Positions 27,124 through 35,701 of a stretch of 64,000 nucleotides of DNA are shown one piece after another (the stretch's first letter is position 1; every line of letters begins with the position of its first letter). The notes under the pieces are model-generated. The model worked only from the letters and a program-made list of their open reading frames with translations, was not told the DNA's origin and did not search any database. Both the position numbers and the translations under genes were made by a program. Source of the stretch: Hyphomicrobiales bacterium (lineage in GTDB: Bacteria; Pseudomonadota; Alphaproteobacteria; Rhizobiales; Rhizobiaceae); the NCBI GenBank assembly GCA_900470155.1, contig UBZT01000025.1, forward strand, positions 1 to 64,000. Reading direction: 5' to 3'.

Positions 27124-27801
27124 CTAGATGCCGAGAACAGGCTGCAACAGCCTCAGAAGCCGGCTTTGGAATTTCAGCGGCGCATCCGTGACGGCAAGGC
27201 AGATACAGTCTTCCTCCGGCGTCGCGACGGGCTGGTGCGTCAGGCTCTCGTCGGCTTCCTCGAGGTCGCCGCGCTTGAACACACTAGCGCCATCGGTGAA
27301 AGCGCCTTTTAGCACCAGCGTCAGTTCACGACCGCCGTGCGAGTGCTCCGGAACAGGTTTGCCTGCAGGGATCTTCAACAGGCGCACCTGTGTCTGGCCA
27401 TCCGCAGTCTTTATCGGGATATGATACGCGCCCCGCCCGAGTGCCTTCCATTTCAGGAGCCCGACGTCGCCGCCGAGATAGGATCGAAGCGGTTCCGGCA
27501 GAATGGGGGTATCGGTTTGCTCGGGCACAGTCTTGAGTTCGGATTTTTTCACAGGCCTGGACGCTGAAATCTTCGCTTTCATCTCGTCCCAGCTGCTCGA
27601 CGCCATGTCGTCCGTGGTCTCGGGCATCGCCAGTTCCAGCAGTTCGCCACCAGCATGCTCCATGAAGGAAAGCCGGCTACGACAGCTTGGGCACAGAGCC
27701 AGATGCGTTGCGACCGCAAGGCTCCAGCCTTCCGCCAATTCTCCTGTGGCATAGGCGAGCAACAATTCGTCGCTGACGTGATGTTGGACCTGGAGCGTCA
27801 T
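27124..27801 (-). CDS. chrR: ChrR-type zinc anti-sigma factor with cupin domain
   Basis: This 225-residue cytoplasmic anti-sigma factor has an N-terminal zinc-binding domain containing His7/His8 and His33-x3-Cys37-x2-Cys40. A linker and a C-terminal cupin domain (about 120-215) follow, with metal ligands His153, His155, Glu159 and His189 in the ChrR pattern. In Rhodobacter sphaeroides ChrR releases its sigma factor on singlet oxygen. The ATG overlaps the sigma-factor stop by four bases, giving stoichiometric coupling. The triggering signal here is inferred from the family. Confidence 0.9.
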   Translation of the reverse strand: MTLQVQHHVSDELLLAYATGELAEGWSLAVATHLALCPSCRSRLSFMEHAGGELLELAMPETTDDMASSSWDEMKAKISASRPVKKSELKTVPEQTDTPILPEPLRSYLGGDVGLLKWKALGRGAYHIPIKTADGQTQVRLLKIPAGKPVPEHSHGGRELTLVLKGAFTDGASVFKRGDLEEADESLTHQPVATPEEDCICLAVTDAPLKFQSRLLRLLQPVLGI

Positions 27802-28367
27802 GCGCGTTGCTCCAGAGCTGCTCGCAACTTTGCAAAAGCAAGGCGAATACGGGATTTGACCGTGCCCATTGGCAAGCCGAGTTCGGCGGCGATGGCACTG
27901 TGCGAGGCTTCTTTGTAAAATGACATCTTCAGGAGTTCAAGTTGCTCGGGAGGGAGTGTTTCCATGGCGCGGCGGAGGCGATCTGCTTCCTGGCGTCCTT
28001 CATATTCGACGTCTGCAGCAGGCACATCGTCCGGCACGAAGGCTGGATCGGTAGGGTCGAAAGTCGGCCGGCGTTCCTTGCGAAAGGCATCGATTCGTTG
28101 ATTGCGCGCAATCGTGAAGATCCAGCTCGAAACATTGCCCCTCAGGGGGTCGAATTGCGCGGCCTTGTTCCAGACGGCAAGCATGGTTTCTTGCATGAGT
28201 TCCTCGGCCATCTGTCCGTCGCGGGCAAGCTTGGCCATGTAGGCTTTTATCTTCGGGCTGTAATGCTTGAAAATCTGTTCGAACGCTTCGACGTCCCGGT
28301 CCCGGCCGACGGCGGCCAGAAGCTTTGAAAAATTACGCTGCGCAATATCGTCTGCAGAATCGGACAT
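27798..28367 (-). CDS. rpoE: ECF RNA polymerase sigma factor (RpoE, ChrR-partner type)
   Basis: This 189-residue group 4 sigma factor has region 2 at about 27-100 (AEELMQETMLAVWNKA, RNQRIDAFRKERR) and region 4 at about 130-183 (GLPMGTVKSRIRLAFAKL). The start at 28367 gives the usual ECF length and has GGAAG upstream; longer in-frame starts to 28580 would add a non-homologous tail overlapping the divergent gene's leader. It is coupled to chrR and probably controls the adjacent lipid-modification genes. Confidence 0.9.
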   Translation of the reverse strand: MSDSADDIAQRNFSKLLAAVGRDRDVEAFEQIFKHYSPKIKAYMAKLARDGQMAEELMQETMLAVWNKAAQFDPLRGNVSSWIFTIARNQRIDAFRKERRPTFDPTDPAFVPDDVPAADVEYEGRQEADRLRRAMETLPPEQLELLKMSFYKEASHSAIAAELGLPMGTVKSRIRLAFAKLRAALEQRA

Positions 28368-28483
28368 AGAAACGCTTGTCTTCCCCTTGTGGGGCTGTGC
28401 CACGGCAAGCTGCCGCACCAATAGCCGGGGGCCATTCTGGCATGCATCTGCCGATATGGGAATCGTGTTGACCATCATGGCAG

Positions 28484-28513
28484 CCATTACGGCGACCGTG
28501 CGTTGCTGGATCA
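28484..28513 (-). promoter_or_regulatory. Candidate ECF-type promoter upstream of rpoE
   Basis: On the minus strand TGATCC (28513-28508) is separated by 18 bases from TAATGG (28489-28484). The -35 matches the TGATCC consensus of ChrR-linked ECF sigma factors; the -10 only partly fits TAAG(A/T). It would start a leader of about 110 nt before rpoE and give autoregulation. Confidence 0.35.
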
Positions 28514-28610
28514 CCGTTGAGATTTTATTCCGCCGCGAACAATCCGTTCCCGAAACCGAACCGTAGTGATGACCAGACAAAAGCTGCGGTATGCGAATAA
28601 AGGGCAGGTG

Positions 28611-29969
28611 ATGGACACGGATATTTCTAGGACTGTTGTCAGCGGCAAGCGCAGGATTGCGGTCATCGGATCTGGAATCTCTGGTCTATCTTCAGCTTGG
28701 CTTTTATCCAAAAGCGCAGACGTGGTGCTCTATGAGACCGAAGCCCGACCCGGCGGCCATTCCAATACGGTGATTGCACCGGCCGATGGCAGGAATATTC
28801 CGGTCGACACGGGCTTCATCGTTTACAACGACCGGAACTACCCGAATCTGGTCAAGCTGTTCGAGCATTTGAAGGTGCCGACCTTAGCATCGAACATGTC
28901 GTTTTCTGCGTCGATTGCGGGTGGAAAATTCGAATACTCCGGCTCCGGCTTGTTCGGCCTTCTGGGCCAGCGCACGAATCTCTTCAGTCCCCGTTTCTGG
29001 AAAATGGTATCGGACATCAGGCGCTTTTACCGCGAGGCACCCGGGTTGCTGAGCCGCCCGGAACTTGAGAGCGTCAGTCTTGGCGAGTACCTGAAGTCCG
29101 CCGGCTACAGCGCGTCCTTCATCGAAGATCATCTTCTGCCGATGGGTGCGGCTATCTGGTCGACCACGGCGCATGACATGCAACTCTATCCGTTGCATGC
29201 CTTTATCAGGTTTTTCGATAATCATGGTCTCTTGTCCCTGACTGATCGACCGCGTTGGCGCACGGTGGATGGTGGAAGTCGAGAATATGTGATGCGCATT
29301 CTCGCCGATTTCCCGGGCGAGCTGCGGCTGTCGACACCGGTGGCGCATGTTCGCCGTAGCGGCTCCGGCGTGGAAGTCGTCGATATACGCGGCCACAGAG
29401 ATCAGTTTGACGATATTGTCATGGCAACGCATGCCAATCAGAGCCTCGACCTGCTGCAGGATGCAGACAGTGTTGAACGCCGTGTGCTTGAATCCTTTCA
29501 ATACACCCCGAACCTTGCCGTACTGCATTCGGACGAGCGCCTGATGCCAAGCCGAAAATCGGTATGGTCGAGCTGGAATTACATCGCCGATGGTCACGAT
29601 GCCGGCAGCAAAGCACCCTGTGTGACCTACTGGATGAACAAATTGCAGTCGCTGGATGCCGGCTGTCCACTGTTCGTCACCCTCAATCCGTGCCGCAAGA
29701 TCGATCCGGCGAAGATCGTGCAGACATTCAACTACGAGCATCCGCTGTTCGATACTGCGGCCATTCGTGCGCAACGCGAACTCTGGCAGTTGCAGGGTCG
29801 CCGCAATACATGGTTCTGCGGAGCCTATTTTGGCAGCGGCTTTCATGAAGACGGGCTCCAGGCCGGACTGGCCGTGGCTGAAGCGCTGGGTGGCGTTCGC
29901 CGACCGTGGAGCGTTGCCAACGAATCCGGCCGCATCGTGCTCGGCCATCAACTTGAGGCGGCGGAATGA
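28611..29969 (+). CDS. FAD-dependent amine-oxidase-like oxidoreductase
   Basis: This 452-residue flavoprotein has the FAD dinucleotide motif GSGISG at 20-25 and the GG motif EARPGGHSNTV near 44-54, as in NAD(P)-binding Rossmann/amine oxidase proteins. The ATG at 28611 has AAGGGCAGG upstream; a start 15 codons earlier is possible. It heads a four-base-overlap operon with DUF1365 and a cyclopropane-synthase-like gene. Relatives near ECF/ChrR systems are linked to fatty-acid desaturation or modification (furan fatty acid UfaD-like); that role is inferred. Confidence 0.85.
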   Translation: MDTDISRTVVSGKRRIAVIGSGISGLSSAWLLSKSADVVLYETEARPGGHSNTVIAPADGRNIPVDTGFIVYNDRNYPNLVKLFEHLKVPTLASNMSFSASIAGGKFEYSGSGLFGLLGQRTNLFSPRFWKMVSDIRRFYREAPGLLSRPELESVSLGEYLKSAGYSASFIEDHLLPMGAAIWSTTAHDMQLYPLHAFIRFFDNHGLLSLTDRPRWRTVDGGSREYVMRILADFPGELRLSTPVAHVRRSGSGVEVVDIRGHRDQFDDIVMATHANQSLDLLQDADSVERRVLESFQYTPNLAVLHSDERLMPSRKSVWSSWNYIADGHDAGSKAPCVTYWMNKLQSLDAGCPLFVTLNPCRKIDPAKIVQTFNYEHPLFDTAAIRAQRELWQLQGRRNTWFCGAYFGSGFHEDGLQAGLAVAEALGGVRRPWSVANESGRIVLGHQLEAAE

Positions 29970-30757
29970 GCCTGACATCCGCCATTTATGCCGGCCATGT
30001 ACTGCATGTTCGGCACCGACCCAAACAGCACAGGCTGCGCTATAGCGTATTCTCGCTTCTGGTCGATCTGGATGAATTGCCTTTACTCGACAGGTCACTG
30101 CGACTGTTTGCCCACAACCGTCGGGCTGTTTATTCGGTGCATGACGAAGATCACGGCGATGGTATTGTGGGCGGCCTGCGCGGGTGGGTCGAGCGGCAAC
30201 TGGCTGCAGCGGGCATTGATCGACAGGGCATGAAAATCCACATGCTCTGCTATCCTCGCATACTGGGTTATGTGTTCAATCCGCTCACAGTCTATTTCTG
30301 CTACCGCGAAGCCGGTGACCTCGCCGCGGTTCTTTACGAAGTCAGCAACACCTTCAAAGAGCGTCATACATACGTGATCCCGGTCGCAGCAGGTGGCAAA
30401 ATCCTGCGTCATCAATGCGCCAAGGAAATGTATGTCTCGCCGTTCATTCCCATGAACTGCCAGTACAGTTTCAGCATCCAGCCGCCGTCGGACGATGTCG
30501 TGATCAATATCGGAGAAACGGACGCCGACGGGTTGCTGCTTTTCGCGGGCTTTTCCGGGCGACGCCGGGTCTTGTCGGATGCAAGCTTGTTGCACATGTT
30601 AGTAACCTTCCCCTTGATGACCCTGAAGGTGATGGGTGGGATCCACTGGGAAGCGCTAAGGCTGTGGCTGAAAGGGACCCCGATTTACCGCCACAAACCC
30701 GCAGCGAAGCCGATCGCAACGACAATCGTTCTGCAGAATGGGATAGAAAAGTCATGA
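29966..30757 (+). CDS. DUF1365 family protein
   Basis: This 263-residue protein has the family opening AIYAGHVLHVRHRPKQHRLRY split by a variable base, then RILGYVFNPLTVYFCY and EVSNTFKERHTY. No signal peptide is evident and one hydrophobic segment near the C-terminus may associate with membrane. It overlaps both neighbours by four bases. DUF1365 proteins nearly always accompany this flavoprotein and cyclopropane-synthase-like pair, which suggests joint action on lipids; the chemistry is not known. Confidence 0.85.
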   Translation: MSLTSAIYAGHVLHVRHRPKQHRLRYSVFSLLVDLDELPLLDRSLRLFAHNRRAVYSVHDEDHGDGIVGGLRGWVERQLAAAGIDRQGMKIHMLCYPRILGYVFNPLTVYFCYREAGDLAAVLYEVSNTFKERHTYVIPVAAGGKILRHQCAKEMYVSPFIPMNCQYSFSIQPPSDDVVINIGETDADGLLLFAGFSGRRRVLSDASLLHMLVTFPLMTLKVMGGIHWEALRLWLKGTPIYRHKPAAKPIATTIVLQNGIEKS

Positions 30758-31974
30758 GCCATGCAGAGCAGGAAATGCAAAATGTGATCCATGCGCGTTC
30801 CATCTGGCAGCGTGTCCTGTGCGGCTGGGCCGACCGGATATCGGTGGGGCGCTTGACGTTGCAGTTTGACGGCGGCGCTGCTCACACCGCTGTCGGTCGC
30901 GAAGTGGGACCGAGCGCGGTCCTTCATATTCGCAACTCCAAAGCCGCATTTCGCATTCTCACCGGGGGAACGCTCGGCTTTGCGCAGTCGGTCATGGAGG
31001 GTGACCTTGATAGTCCCGATATCGGCGCCGTCCTCGAACTGGCGCTGGCTAACGAAGCGAGCCTGAAGAAAGTTCTCAATCCGTCGACCATTTTCGGAAG
31101 GCTGGCGCACTTGCGCCATAGACTGCGGCGCAACTCCAAGCAGGGCAGCCGTCGAAATATCGCCTTCCACTACGATCTCGGCAATGCATTCTATGGCCTG
31201 TGGCTGGATCGGACGATGACCTACTCATCGGCCTTGTATGCCCCCAGCAGCCTCTCGCTGGCTGAAGCACAGGAAGAGAAATACGCCCGCATTGTGCGCG
31301 AACTTGGCATCGGTCCAGACGACCATGTTTTGGAGATCGGCTGCGGTTGGGGAGGTTTTGCCGAATTTGCCGTGCGGGCCACCGGCTGTCGCGTCACCGG
31401 TTTGACGCTTTCCGTCGAGCAGGCTCGTTTTGCCGAGCACAGATTGCAGAAGGCCGGCATCGCCGACCGCGTCGATATCCGCCTGGAGGATTATCGCGAT
31501 TGCAAGGGCGAGTTCGACAAGGTCGTGTCCATTGAGATGTTCGAGGCCGTGGGCGAGGAAAACTGGCCGGTCTATTTCAGGGCTGTTCACGAACGACTTA
31601 CGTCGGGTGGCAAGGCCCTCATCCAGACGATCACCATCGACGAGCAGCGCTTCGAGGCCTACCGGCGCAATGCCGACTTCATTCAGACCTACATCTTCCC
31701 GGGCGGCATGCTGCCCTCCGTTTCCCGGTTCGTTGGCGACGCGCAGGAGACGGGGTTGCTAGTGTCGGACTGCTTCCGTTTCGGCAAGGATTATGACCGG
31801 ACGCTTCTCGCCTGGGATGCGGCGTTTACGGCCAACTGGCAGAAGATCGAACCGCTGGGATTTGATCGCCGCTTCTACCGTATGTGGCGGCTGTACCTGC
31901 ACTACTGCGCAGTCGGATTCCGCACCGGCCGCATCGATGTTGCGCAATTCAAGCTGGAAAAGCCCCGCGGATAG
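30754..31974 (+). CDS. Cyclopropane-fatty-acyl-phospholipid synthase family methyltransferase
   Basis: This 406-residue SAM-dependent enzyme would methylate or cyclopropanate unsaturated acyl chains in phospholipids. The N-terminal lipid-binding domain (about 15-120) is followed by RRNIAFHYDLGNAFYGLWLD, the SAM motif VLEIGCGWGG at 192-201, and the conserved IFPGGMLPS. The ATG overlaps the DUF1365 stop by four bases. In the ECF/ChrR context it could be a UfaM-like methylase rather than a housekeeping Cfa. Confidence 0.9.
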   Translation: MSHAEQEMQNVIHARSIWQRVLCGWADRISVGRLTLQFDGGAAHTAVGREVGPSAVLHIRNSKAAFRILTGGTLGFAQSVMEGDLDSPDIGAVLELALANEASLKKVLNPSTIFGRLAHLRHRLRRNSKQGSRRNIAFHYDLGNAFYGLWLDRTMTYSSALYAPSSLSLAEAQEEKYARIVRELGIGPDDHVLEIGCGWGGFAEFAVRATGCRVTGLTLSVEQARFAEHRLQKAGIADRVDIRLEDYRDCKGEFDKVVSIEMFEAVGEENWPVYFRAVHERLTSGGKALIQTITIDEQRFEAYRRNADFIQTYIFPGGMLPSVSRFVGDAQETGLLVSDCFRFGKDYDRTLLAWDAAFTANWQKIEPLGFDRRFYRMWRLYLHYCAVGFRTGRIDVAQFKLEKPRG

Positions 31975-31993
31975 ATGAGGCCTGCGTGTGCCA

Positions 31994-32749
31994 TCAGAGA
32001 CCGGAAGGACGCAGCATCCGGCGGGTGATGGCGAAACGCAGTTTATGCGGCAGCGCATGCAGCAGCCGAACTGCAATCGCCATTTTCCAGGGAAAGATGA
32101 TCTCGAAACGATCCGTGTTCAGGCCGTCGGCAATGCTGTCGGCCGCTTCCTCGGCCGAGACGAGGAAGGGCATGGGAAAATCGTTCTTCTGCGTCAGAGG
32201 TGTATCGACGAAGCCCGGGTTGACGATAGTCAGCTTCACGCCATGGGCGGCGAGTTCAGGATAAAGCGCTTCGCACATCGCATTAAGCGCCGCCTTGGTA
32301 GCGCCGTAGCTTGCTGCGCCCGGCAGGCCGACATAACCGGACACTGACGCGACAACCGCAATATGTCCCCGTTTGCGCGCGATCATGCGTGGCATGATCG
32401 CTTCGAGGCATTGGGCGGTTCCCATCACGTTCAAGTCAAACATTTGGCGGGTTCGATCGCTGTCAAAGCCAGCCGCATAGTCTCGGGTATAGGAGCCGGC
32501 GGCGAAGACGCAGAGATCGATTGGACCCAATGACGCTTCGATCGTCTCCGTGACGGCCTGCACCGCCGCCTTGTCGGTGACGTCGAGTGGAAACGGCCTG
32601 ATGTGTTGCGGCGCAGCTGTGGCAAGATCGGCCAATGCGTCAGTACCCCGTGCACTGACGGCGACGGTATAGCCGTCACGCACAAGCCTATAGACGAGTG
32701 AACGGCCGATGCCGGAGCTGGAACCGGTAACCCATGCGATCTTGGTCAT
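31994..32749 (-). CDS. SDR family oxidoreductase
   Basis: This 251-residue short-chain dehydrogenase has cofactor motif TGSSSGIG at 8-15, and catalytic Ser in ASVSGYVG and Tyr-x3-Lys in YGATKAALNAM. The ATG at 32749 has AAGAGGA five bases before it and is preferred to the ATG seven codons upstream. It converges on the cyclopropane-synthase gene (19 bp between stops). SDRs are frequent members of ChrR regulons; the substrate is unknown. Confidence 0.85.
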   Translation of the reverse strand: MTKIAWVTGSSSGIGRSLVYRLVRDGYTVAVSARGTDALADLATAAPQHIRPFPLDVTDKAAVQAVTETIEASLGPIDLCVFAAGSYTRDYAAGFDSDRTRQMFDLNVMGTAQCLEAIMPRMIARKRGHIAVVASVSGYVGLPGAASYGATKAALNAMCEALYPELAAHGVKLTIVNPGFVDTPLTQKNDFPMPFLVSAEEAADSIADGLNTDRFEIIFPWKMAIAVRLLHALPHKLRFAITRRMLRPSGL

Positions 32750-32801
32750 GGCATCCTCTTGGTTTGTCATGCAACCAATACGCCGTAACCTGGCTTTCGG
32801 T

Positions 32802-34226
32802 TCAGCTTTGCCAGTTGTCCAAGAGCTGCAGGCCGCCCTTCAGCAGTGTCTTTGCGTCCTCAGCAGAGGGTGCTTCGACATAACATCGCATCTCGGGTGC
32901 GTTGCCGGAGGGGCGGAAGTGAACGACAGAGCCATCGTCAAGCGTGATGCGCAGGCCATCGATGTCGCTGACGGTTTTCACGTCACCGAGAGGCGCAAGG
33001 AAACGTGTCATGTTGTCGGTGGACTGGCGCAGATGCGCCATCAAGGCACTGCTGCGTTCGACGGCGAAATTCTCTAGCCGGTCGCTGAGCGCCATCGGCA
33101 TGCGGAACGCATTGGCAAGCGCAGAGAGTGATTGCCCGGTCTGTCTGGCCGTCGCCAACACGGCAAGTGCCGGCAGGAAACTGTCGCGCGTCGGCAAAGA
33201 CTTCAGCACAGCCGTTCCGGTATCGAAATCCGAACCGAGCATCAGGCCGCCATTGGCTTCGAAGCCGAGAACCCCTGTCTGACCGGCGGTGATGGCTTCA
33301 TTCATCGCGGCGATGACAAATGGTGAGCCGACACGCGTGCGAACAACGGTAAAATGTCCGTCTGCCTCAAGTCCGGAATTGGAGGTCACCGGTGTTGCGA
33401 CAAGCGAGGCCCGCAGGAAGCGTGCTGAAATCAGGCCGAGCAGATCGCCGCGTAGCGGCGTTCCACGCTCGTCCGACACCAGTGGGCGGTCTCCGTCGCC
33501 ATCTGTTGAAACAATCGTGTCGAGCGCCAGTTCGTCCGTCCATCCGGCAAGCAATGCGACTGTCTCTTCCGACACGGCCTCGGTATCAACCGGTATGAAT
33601 TGTTCGGAGCGGCCAAGCGGGAATACCGTTGCCCCGAAATGCTCGAATACCTTGACCATCATGTCGCGGGCGACGGTGCTATGCTGGTAGATGCCGACGC
33701 GCATGCCGGCGAGCGCTTGCTCGGGTAGCGTCGCGAAATTGCGTGCCAGGAACAGATCTGTCGCCTCCGCCTCATGGTTGGCGCCCGAGCCCCTTTCAAC
33801 GCGATTGGCTTCAGCGTCCTCTGCAAGGCTCGCAGCCAATGCCACGATCGTCTGTTCGTCCTGCTTGTCGATCTCGCCGTCCGGTCGATAGAACTTGATG
33901 CCATTGCGGTCGGCGGGAATATGCGAGCCTGTAATCATGATGCCGCCAGCTTGGATGGCAGCACCGTAAAGCGCCAGCGCCGGTGTTGGGATTGTTCCGC
34001 AATCGATCGGGGTCAGTCCAGCGCGGGTGAGTGCGGCCATGACCGTTGCCGCAATTTCAGGGCTCGATTGGCGGAAATCACGCGCAACGACGACACAGCC
34101 GCCAGCGCTGACAAGGTTGCCTTCCAGCAGAAATCGGGCAAAAGCCGTCGCGTACAGGGCCGATACACTTCCGACCAGGTCGGAGGAAAGCCCGCGCAGC
34201 CCGCTTGTTCCGAATTTTACTGCCAT
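32802..34226 (-). CDS. Phosphohexomutase (phosphomannomutase/phosphoglucomutase)
   Basis: This 474-residue alpha-D-phosphohexomutase interconverts hexose 6- and 1-phosphates, feeding GDP-mannose or UDP-glucose synthesis for surface polysaccharide. It opens with KFGTSGLRG. The phosphoserine loop is ITGSHIPADRNG with Ser101, the metal loop is DGDGDRP, and the sugar-binding loop is GFEANGG. The active loop reads TGSHIP rather than the more common TASHNP, as in some rhizobial NoeK-type enzymes. AGGAG precedes the chosen ATG. Confidence 0.85.
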   Translation of the reverse strand: MAVKFGTSGLRGLSSDLVGSVSALYATAFARFLLEGNLVSAGGCVVVARDFRQSSPEIAATVMAALTRAGLTPIDCGTIPTPALALYGAAIQAGGIMITGSHIPADRNGIKFYRPDGEIDKQDEQTIVALAASLAEDAEANRVERGSGANHEAEATDLFLARNFATLPEQALAGMRVGIYQHSTVARDMMVKVFEHFGATVFPLGRSEQFIPVDTEAVSEETVALLAGWTDELALDTIVSTDGDGDRPLVSDERGTPLRGDLLGLISARFLRASLVATPVTSNSGLEADGHFTVVRTRVGSPFVIAAMNEAITAGQTGVLGFEANGGLMLGSDFDTGTAVLKSLPTRDSFLPALAVLATARQTGQSLSALANAFRMPMALSDRLENFAVERSSALMAHLRQSTDNMTRFLAPLGDVKTVSDIDGLRITLDDGSVVHFRPSGNAPEMRCYVEAPSAEDAKTLLKGGLQLLDNWQS

Positions 34227-34319
34227 AAGGTTCTCCTGTTCGTCAGACGCTTTGACCACAGGATATAGAGCCCGCTGGTCACAGGCTCAAGCAAACGCAT
34301 GATTTTTGGATAAGGAATC

Positions 34320-34447
34320 CCATAAATGGAAAGAGCCTGGCGCGGGAGGAGGATGCGCCAGGCTCTTAAACTTGATCGGCAATTGGGAGGAGGAGGAGTT
34401 GCCGATCCAATCGGGCGGCACTGGGAGGAGGAGTGCGCCGCTTCGAT
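34320..34447 (-). ncRNA. Alpha-r14/NfeR1-like small RNA with anti-Shine-Dalgarno loops
   Basis: Three consecutive hairpins are seen (arms 34331-34343/34355-34367, 34374-34382/34399-34407, 34415-34421/34433-34441). On the minus strand each loop carries CCTCCTCCC, the complement of a Shine-Dalgarno sequence. A promoter TTGGCA-N17-TATAAA lies at 34482-34454 and predicts a start near 34447. The last, 13-bp stem followed by CTTTCCATTTAT can act as terminator. Size (about 125 nt), three-hairpin plan and ultraconserved loop motif match the rhizobial alpha-r14 family (NfeR1). Such RNAs bind ribosome binding sites of ABC-transporter and other mRNAs. Confidence 0.85.
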
Positions 34448-34453
34448 GGTTTG

Positions 34454-34482
34454 TTTATACGAGCTTGAGTTTGACCTGCCAA
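34454..34482 (-). promoter_or_regulatory. Promoter of the alpha-r14-like RNA
   Basis: Minus-strand -35 TTGGCA (34482-34477) and -10 TATAAA (34459-34454) are separated by exactly 17 bases. Both are close to the housekeeping sigma consensus, and they lie just upstream of the first anti-Shine-Dalgarno hairpin. Confidence 0.7.
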
Positions 34483-34847
34483 TCCTTGTTGGTGCAATGC
34501 AGCAGTGTGAAAAATGCATAGCTATCAGTGCGCCAGATCCACCTGAATGTATTTCTCTGCGAGTGAGGTTCATATCGACACGAAAAGTCTTCGAAAAACA
34601 GCTCATTGCATCAGTGAAGTCATGCAACTGAACATGTGTTGGACTGAGACCGGAGAACCTATGCAAAACACGGATAGCTGCAGCTGTTGCAAAAAGACTC
34701 AGGCCCGGACTTGCTTCAGAAATGCCCGAACTCCGGGCTTTTGCTCAGCGTCTACTCTGCATGCGAGGTACACGGTGGTGGGTTGGGGTAGTGCCAGCAT
34801 GCGCTTTGGGATATAGCCAGCGGACCGGATTTTGACAGGAGATAGGC
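34483..34847. other. Intergenic stretch without recognised features
   Basis: Between the small-RNA promoter and the RNase D-like gene no convincing coding frame, tRNA or strong terminator was seen. The last 20 bases hold the ribosome binding site (CAGGAGATAGGC) of the next gene. Upstream control elements of the small RNA may extend into the left part. Confidence 0.5.
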
Positions 34848-35474
34848 ATGGCATCGACGATCCGCTTTCACGAAGGCGACATTCCCGCAGCCGATGCCGT
34901 ACGCTACACCGGCGCGATCGCGATCGATACGGAAACGTTGGGACTTGTCCCACGACGGGATCGCCTGTGTGTCGTGCAATTGTCCCCCGGTGACGGCAGT
35001 GCCGACATCATTCGCATTGCCGCAGGGCAGAAGCATGCGCCCAATCTCGTGGCGATGCTGGCAGATCCCGCCCGCCAGAAGATCTTCCACTATGGCCGCT
35101 TTGATATCGCCGTTCTCTTCCACACGTTTGGGGTGACAACCACGACTGTTTTCTGCACCAAGATTGCGTCCCGCTTGAGCCGAACCTACACGGATCGCCA
35201 CGGTCTGAAGGACAATCTGAAGGAAATGCTCGAGATCGACATTTCCAAGGTTCAGCAGTCGTCGGACTGGGCCGCCCAGACCCTGAGCAAGGCTCAGCTT
35301 GAATATGCGGCATCCGATGTCCTGCATCTGCACGCCTTGCGCGACCGACTGATGGAACGGTTGGTTCGCGATGGCCGCATGGAGCACGCCGGTGCCTGTT
35401 TCGAATTCCTGCCCACACGAGCCAAGCTCGATCTGCTGGGCTGGGATGAAACCGACATCTTTGCCCATAGCTGA
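34848..35474 (+). CDS. RNase D-like 3'-5' exoribonuclease
   Basis: This 208-residue DEDDy exonuclease lacks the HRDC domain of enteric RNase D. Exo I is AIDTETLGL (Asp27, Glu29), Exo II is FHYGRFDIAVL, and Exo III is YAASDVLHL with the Tyr of the y-type. The short single-domain form is usual in alphaproteobacteria. It should process 3' ends of stable RNAs. AGGAGATAG precedes the ATG. Confidence 0.88.
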   Translation: MASTIRFHEGDIPAADAVRYTGAIAIDTETLGLVPRRDRLCVVQLSPGDGSADIIRIAAGQKHAPNLVAMLADPARQKIFHYGRFDIAVLFHTFGVTTTTVFCTKIASRLSRTYTDRHGLKDNLKEMLEIDISKVQQSSDWAAQTLSKAQLEYAASDVLHLHALRDRLMERLVRDGRMEHAGACFEFLPTRAKLDLLGWDETDIFAHS

Positions 35475-35701
35475 GATCCTGTATTGCAGGAACTGTCGCC
35501 GCTGCTCTTGCATCCGGCTGCGCTTTCGCCGCACCGGCCGCGCCCGGCGGTGAAAAAACACGGGTGAATTCTTGTCCCCAACAGATCGTCCCGCCAAGCT
35601 TTTCTTAACCGCCGTAACCCATCATGGCTGCAAAGAATCGGAGGGACAGGGTTGGCTTTCGCGCTGATCATGTCTCCATAACGCGGTGAATTTCTGCGGA
35701 C

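Noticed and set aside
28368-28580. N-terminal extension of the ECF sigma factor by 71 codons
   Set aside because: It would exceed normal ECF length and overlap the divergent gene's leader; the internal ATG fits family length.
34331-34441. Repeated GGGAGGAGG units that might be a CRISPR or tandem repeat
   Set aside because: The units are loops of three different hairpins with unrelated stems, not repeats separated by uniform spacers.
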